Positions 8,235 through 10,353 of a stretch of 10,353 nucleotides of DNA are shown in pieces (within the stretch, counting starts at the first letter, position 1; the number at the start of each line of letters is the position of its first letter). The position numbers and the translations under genes were made by a program. The stretch is from assembly GCA_937924465.1 (NCBI GenBank), contig CALDSP010000237.1, forward strand, positions 1-10,353. The letters run 5' to 3'. The notes below the pieces were generated by a model. That model did no database searches. It had not been told where the DNA came from and worked only from the letters and a program-made list of their open reading frames with translations. This DNA is from an uncultured Leptospiraceae bacterium. Lineage in GTDB: Bacteria; Spirochaetota; Leptospiria; Leptospirales; Leptospiraceae.

Positions 8235-8525
8235 AATTTTCTACTTCTTTTCTTGCGCTTCACAGGTCCTGTAGGAGGACTTCTATTTAGTAATATTGAA
8301 TATGCAGGAGAACTCAATCCTGATTGAAGCATTCCTTCAGTTGTTGAAAATAAGGGTTGTCAATATTCTTTTTTAGGACTCTTTTCTTTCGGAGATTCTG
8401 GAGCTGGATCGGTTGCAAATAAAAAAGGAATTCGCCGAATTGCAACTATTGATGATTCTCATTTTTCTTTATTGCATTATATTTTCGCTAAGAATTTTAC
8501 AATTGTAACAGGAGTGACTTACTAA
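8235..8525 (+). pseudogene. Decayed TRL-like lipoprotein gene with an internal TGA
   Basis: One frame encodes a short hydrophobic leader (NFLLLFL), then TGPVGGLLFSNIEYAGELNPD, a TGA stop at 8325-8327, and after it SIPSVVENKGCQYSFLGLF, SFGDSGAGSVANKKGIRRIA, TIDDSHFSLLHYIFAKNFTI and VTGVTY to a TAA at 8523-8525. The order GxxCxxSxLGLxxxGD, then K(G)GIxxIxxxD, then a final TIVxG-like strand, is the pattern of the TRL (tRNA-associated locus) family of small bacterial lipoproteins, whose function is unknown. The TGA stands where a Trp (TGG) would fit. The leader lacks the expected Cys lipobox and no clear ATG precedes it. I read it as a broken gene; recoding of TGA is unlikely because other genes here do not use it. 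It ends in TAATG, overlapping the start of the next remnant. Confidence 0.7.
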
Positions 8526-8803
8526 TGAAAAGAGTTTTTTATTTTCTAATCTTGTTTCCTTTTTACAATTTACCACTATTGCTCCAGGAATTCTTTTGAA
8601 TTCTACAACGGAACATGTTCAATTACCCAGCACAAATATGAGTCTAAGGGAATGGAAGAATTATTTATAAAAGCTGAATTCTGTGATTATAACTCTATCT
8701 CTGTTCACTTCTTTTACTCGGAGAACCTAGAATTTCAGATGGGACAGATAGAGAAAAAATCACTGAAAAAGTTACGGTATATAGAGATCTTACCGATCAA
8801 GTT
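8525..8803 (+). pseudogene. Frameshifted 5' part of a second small lipoprotein-like gene, continuing into the frame at 8804
   Basis: An ATG at 8525, overlapping the previous stop (TAATG), opens a signal-peptide-like start (MKRVFYFLILFPF) that ends at a TGA after 24 codons. Matching pieces continue in other frames: TIAPGILLNSTTEHVQLPST, then YESKGMEELFIKAEFCDYNS, then LLLLGEPRISDGTDREKITE and KVTVYRDLTDQ, which runs without a stop into the ORF at 8804. Read together they outline one ancestral protein: a signal, a GILL...STTEHV segment, a C-x-YNSI segment and a GEP segment. This order is loosely like the TRL gene before it. At least three frame changes are needed, so this is a pseudogene or the damaged head of the next gene. 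The piecewise reconstruction is by eye. Confidence 0.55.
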
Positions 8804-9469
8804 ATGAAAAAATTTGAAGATGCAGACAAACGACGAAAAAACCAAGTCAAAGGTGAATTGGAACTTCTTCGAGAAGAACTAAGGTATCTCAAAGAGGAAA
8901 AAGAAAGATTAGCAAAAATAGACAAAGATAATGAAGAATTTCGTAAAGATATGGATAAAAGAATGGCAGGTCTTGAAATTAGAATTCGCCGCTTAGAACG
9001 TTATTTGGCTATGGATGAAACAATGATTGAATACTATCAAACTCCTAGAAGTCCTTGGGAAATTGTAAAACGTTCTGCTATATTTCCGGGATGGGGGCAT
9101 AGATATGCTAGAGAAGAGTATACTGGGAATATTTATTCAACTGCTTTTATTTCCTTGTTTGTATTAGGTTACTTAATCAATTTTCAAGCGAAATTATCTA
9201 AGTCGTCAGTCAAAAATGATTTTAACAATAGACTGGCCCTTTCTGCTTTTTTGGGTGGTTCAGGAGGAATTCTACTTTTCAATACCTATATCTCATACGA
9301 TAAAAAAATCAATGAAATCAATAACCGAAAGCAATTTGAAAATTTATTTATAAATGGAGCCATTTTGCTTTACGGAATACAATTGGTTCATGCTTTTACT
9401 GGAGTTGAATGGGCAAAATCTAGTCCAAGGGACCACAATGAATCTTTGTTAAAATCACCTGTAAGTTAG
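8804..9469 (+). CDS. Coiled-coil membrane protein with a DUF5683-like segment, probably missing its original N-terminus
   Basis: The ORF encodes 221 residues from ATG 8804. Residues 1-75 are strongly charged and heptad-like, a probable coiled coil. SAIFPGWGHRYA at 91-102 matches the short PGxGxxY signature of DUF5683-type small membrane proteins. Hydrophobic segments follow at about 108-127, 144-165 and 180-200, and the tail is polar. The function is unknown. No Shine-Dalgarno sequence precedes 8804, and the same frame is open upstream to 8693 with protein-like sequence (GEPRISDGTDREKITEKV). The ATG at 8804 is therefore probably an internal Met of a longer ancestral protein whose 5' part is broken (8525-8803). 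It may not be translated now, although its own frame is undamaged. A hairpin at 9479-9502 follows the stop. Confidence 0.6.
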   Translation: MKKFEDADKRRKNQVKGELELLREELRYLKEEKERLAKIDKDNEEFRKDMDKRMAGLEIRIRRLERYLAMDETMIEYYQTPRSPWEIVKRSAIFPGWGHRYAREEYTGNIYSTAFISLFVLGYLINFQAKLSKSSVKNDFNNRLALSAFLGGSGGILLFNTYISYDKKINEINNRKQFENLFINGAILLYGIQLVHAFTGVEWAKSSPRDHNESLLKSPVS

Positions 9470-9478
9470 AATATTAGT

Positions 9479-9505
9479 ACTTCCATAGATAGTTTTGGAA
9501 GTTTT
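9479..9505 (+). terminator. Possible weak intrinsic terminator between convergent genes
   Basis: ACTTCCA (9479-9485) and TGGAAGT (9496-9502) form a 7-bp stem with a 10-base loop, followed by a short T run (9502-9505). It starts 10 bases after the stop of the 8804-9469 gene, where a terminator is expected. The T tract is short and the stem has little GC. Confidence 0.4.
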
Positions 9506-9548
9506 GCAGAAAATGAAATACACTAAAAGTAAAACTTGAATCTTAAAT

Positions 9549-10353
9549 TTAGTTTTGAATCTTTTTCAATAATTCTTGAATTAATTTCTCTTTTTCTTCC
9601 AATGCTCTCTTAGCCTCTTCTAGAATATTATCTTTTTCTTGAATTGTTTTATCTTTTTCTTGAATCGTTTTATCTTTTTCTTGAATCATTTTATCTTTTT
9701 CTTGAATTTCTTTTTCTTGGCTTTCAATTTTTCGTTCTAGATCTTGCAATTCCATAAGGACCTCTTCTTCTAAGTCCATTTGGCGTTTGAGAATTTCATT
9801 GGATGCGGCATAAAGCAACCTTTGGACAATAAGTTTTTGCAATTCATCATCCATTGGAAGGTCATAATAAATAATATGATCTTTGAGTTTCTCTGATGCT
9901 TGACTAAATATACTCAAAACCTTTTCTAATCTGTTTCGCATTTCAGTTTTTAAATTAAAAAGTTGAATTATATAAGAATCATGAGTTAAACTTTCAATAA
10001 ATTCATTTTTGTGGTATTCAATCACTTGATTACTTAAACGATCTTTAAACGTTCTAGAAATTTCTAAAACTGATGGTAGATTTTCATCAAACTTATAACC
10101 AAGAAAATAAATTGTTATGATGGGCAAAGAATCTTTAGTATACTGCTCACCTAAATATCTACGAAATCGCATAATGTCCGTAACTAGTTTGGCTTTTTGT
10201 AATTCAATTAATACTTTCTTGGTACCTTCTTGAGTTTGAATTTCTGCTAAAAAATCTAAACGATACACCGTAAGAGAGGGAATAGGCTCAAATTTTTTTT
10301 TCTCTGTTTCTATTGAAATTGTGTTTTCTTGTGGTTTGACTTGAATGGAAACA
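9549..10353 (-). CDS. PD-(D/E)XK nuclease-family transposase-like protein (5' end outside window)
   Basis: Minus-strand gene ending with TAA at 9551-9549 and open to the right edge. A GTG at 10268 is not the true start, because the frame continues upstream for about 28 codons to base 10353. Active-site signature: RLDFLAEI (Asp at 10256-10254), then VLIELQKAK with the Glu-x-Gln-Lys motif, as in the Rpn/PDDEXK transposase-like family (family knowledge: recombination-promoting nucleases related to transposases). A FRRYLGEQY segment and an alpha-helical middle follow. The last 75 or so residues are a charged coiled coil built from IQEKDKT heptads. Such proteins are often multicopy and mobile-element-like, but no terminal inverted repeats can be seen, since one end lies outside. 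It is convergent with the 8804-9469 gene. Confidence 0.8.
   Translation of the reverse strand, partial: VSIQVKPQENTISIETEKKKFEPIPSLTVYRLDFLAEIQTQEGTKKVLIELQKAKLVTDIMRFRRYLGEQYTKDSLPIITIYFLGYKFDENLPSVLEISRTFKDRLSNQVIEYHKNEFIESLTHDSYIIQLFNLKTEMRNRLEKVLSIFSQASEKLKDHIIYYDLPMDDELQKLIVQRLLYAASNEILKRQMDLEEEVLMELQDLERKIESQEKEIQEKDKMIQEKDKTIQEKDKTIQEKDNILEEAKRALEEKEKLIQELLKKIQN
9628..9711. repeat. 21-bp tandem repeat, about four copies, encoding coiled-coil heptads
   Basis: Copies at 9628-9648, 9649-9669, 9670-9690 and 9691-9711 share the plus-strand unit TTATCTTTTTCTTGAAT followed by YGTT or a variant. They differ by one or a few bases, with the last copy diverging at its end. The 21-bp unit equals one protein heptad (IQEKDKT) on the minus strand, so copy changes keep the reading frame and alter coiled-coil length. 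Confidence 0.9.

Noticed and set aside
8130..8290. Reading frame with IWSPLPDYAQGSLFLEF before the TRL remnant
   Set aside because: It is short, without a start or ribosome site, overlaps the TRL leader in another frame, and matches no family I know.
9628..9711. CRISPR array
   Set aside because: The repeats are contiguous with no unique spacers and encode coiled-coil heptads in frame.

Overview
The window looks like chromosome of a low-GC Gram-negative spirochaete, most likely a member of the Leptospiraceae. The grounds are the AT-rich sequence, two TonB-dependent outer-membrane receptors, a lipoprotein signal with a spirochaete-style lipobox (Asn just before the Cys), a large class III adenylate cyclase with sensor domains, and remnants of TRL-type lipoprotein genes. 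The assignment rests on family resemblance read by eye; no search was run.

Layout. 1-1240 is the 3' part of a TonB-dependent receptor cut by the left edge. It is followed after 9 bases by a lipoprotein gene (1250-2083), apparently in the same operon. A tRNA-Ser(GGA) gene lies on the minus strand at 2150-2236. A 998-residue membrane adenylate cyclase (2337-5333) comes next: periplasmic domain, membrane segments, two GAF domains, and a class IIIa cyclase domain with all key residues. 5505-8110 is a second TonB-dependent receptor with a fused N-terminal periplasmic domain. It is split by a single -1 frame change near 5856-5864, exactly at a U UUA AAU slippery heptamer. 8235-8803 holds two adjacent decayed small lipoprotein genes, the first clearly TRL-like. 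The second runs in frame into an intact coiled-coil/membrane-protein reading frame (8804-9469). The right end (9549-10353, minus strand) is a PD-(D/E)XK nuclease-family transposase-like gene whose 5' end lies beyond the window and whose C-terminus is built from 21-bp tandem repeats.

How the parts fit. Both receptors are paired with a small periplasmic domain of similar pattern, once as a separate downstream lipoprotein and once fused to the receptor N-terminus. The cyclase is a self-contained envelope-to-cAMP signalling protein, and nothing in the sequence ties it directly to the receptors. The stretch from about 5.8 to 8.8 kb shows gene damage: one lesion in the receptor and several in the TRL-like genes. 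I found no CRISPR array, complete insertion sequence, defence island or obvious new multi-gene system. The most unusual feature is the receptor frameshift at a canonical slippery site.
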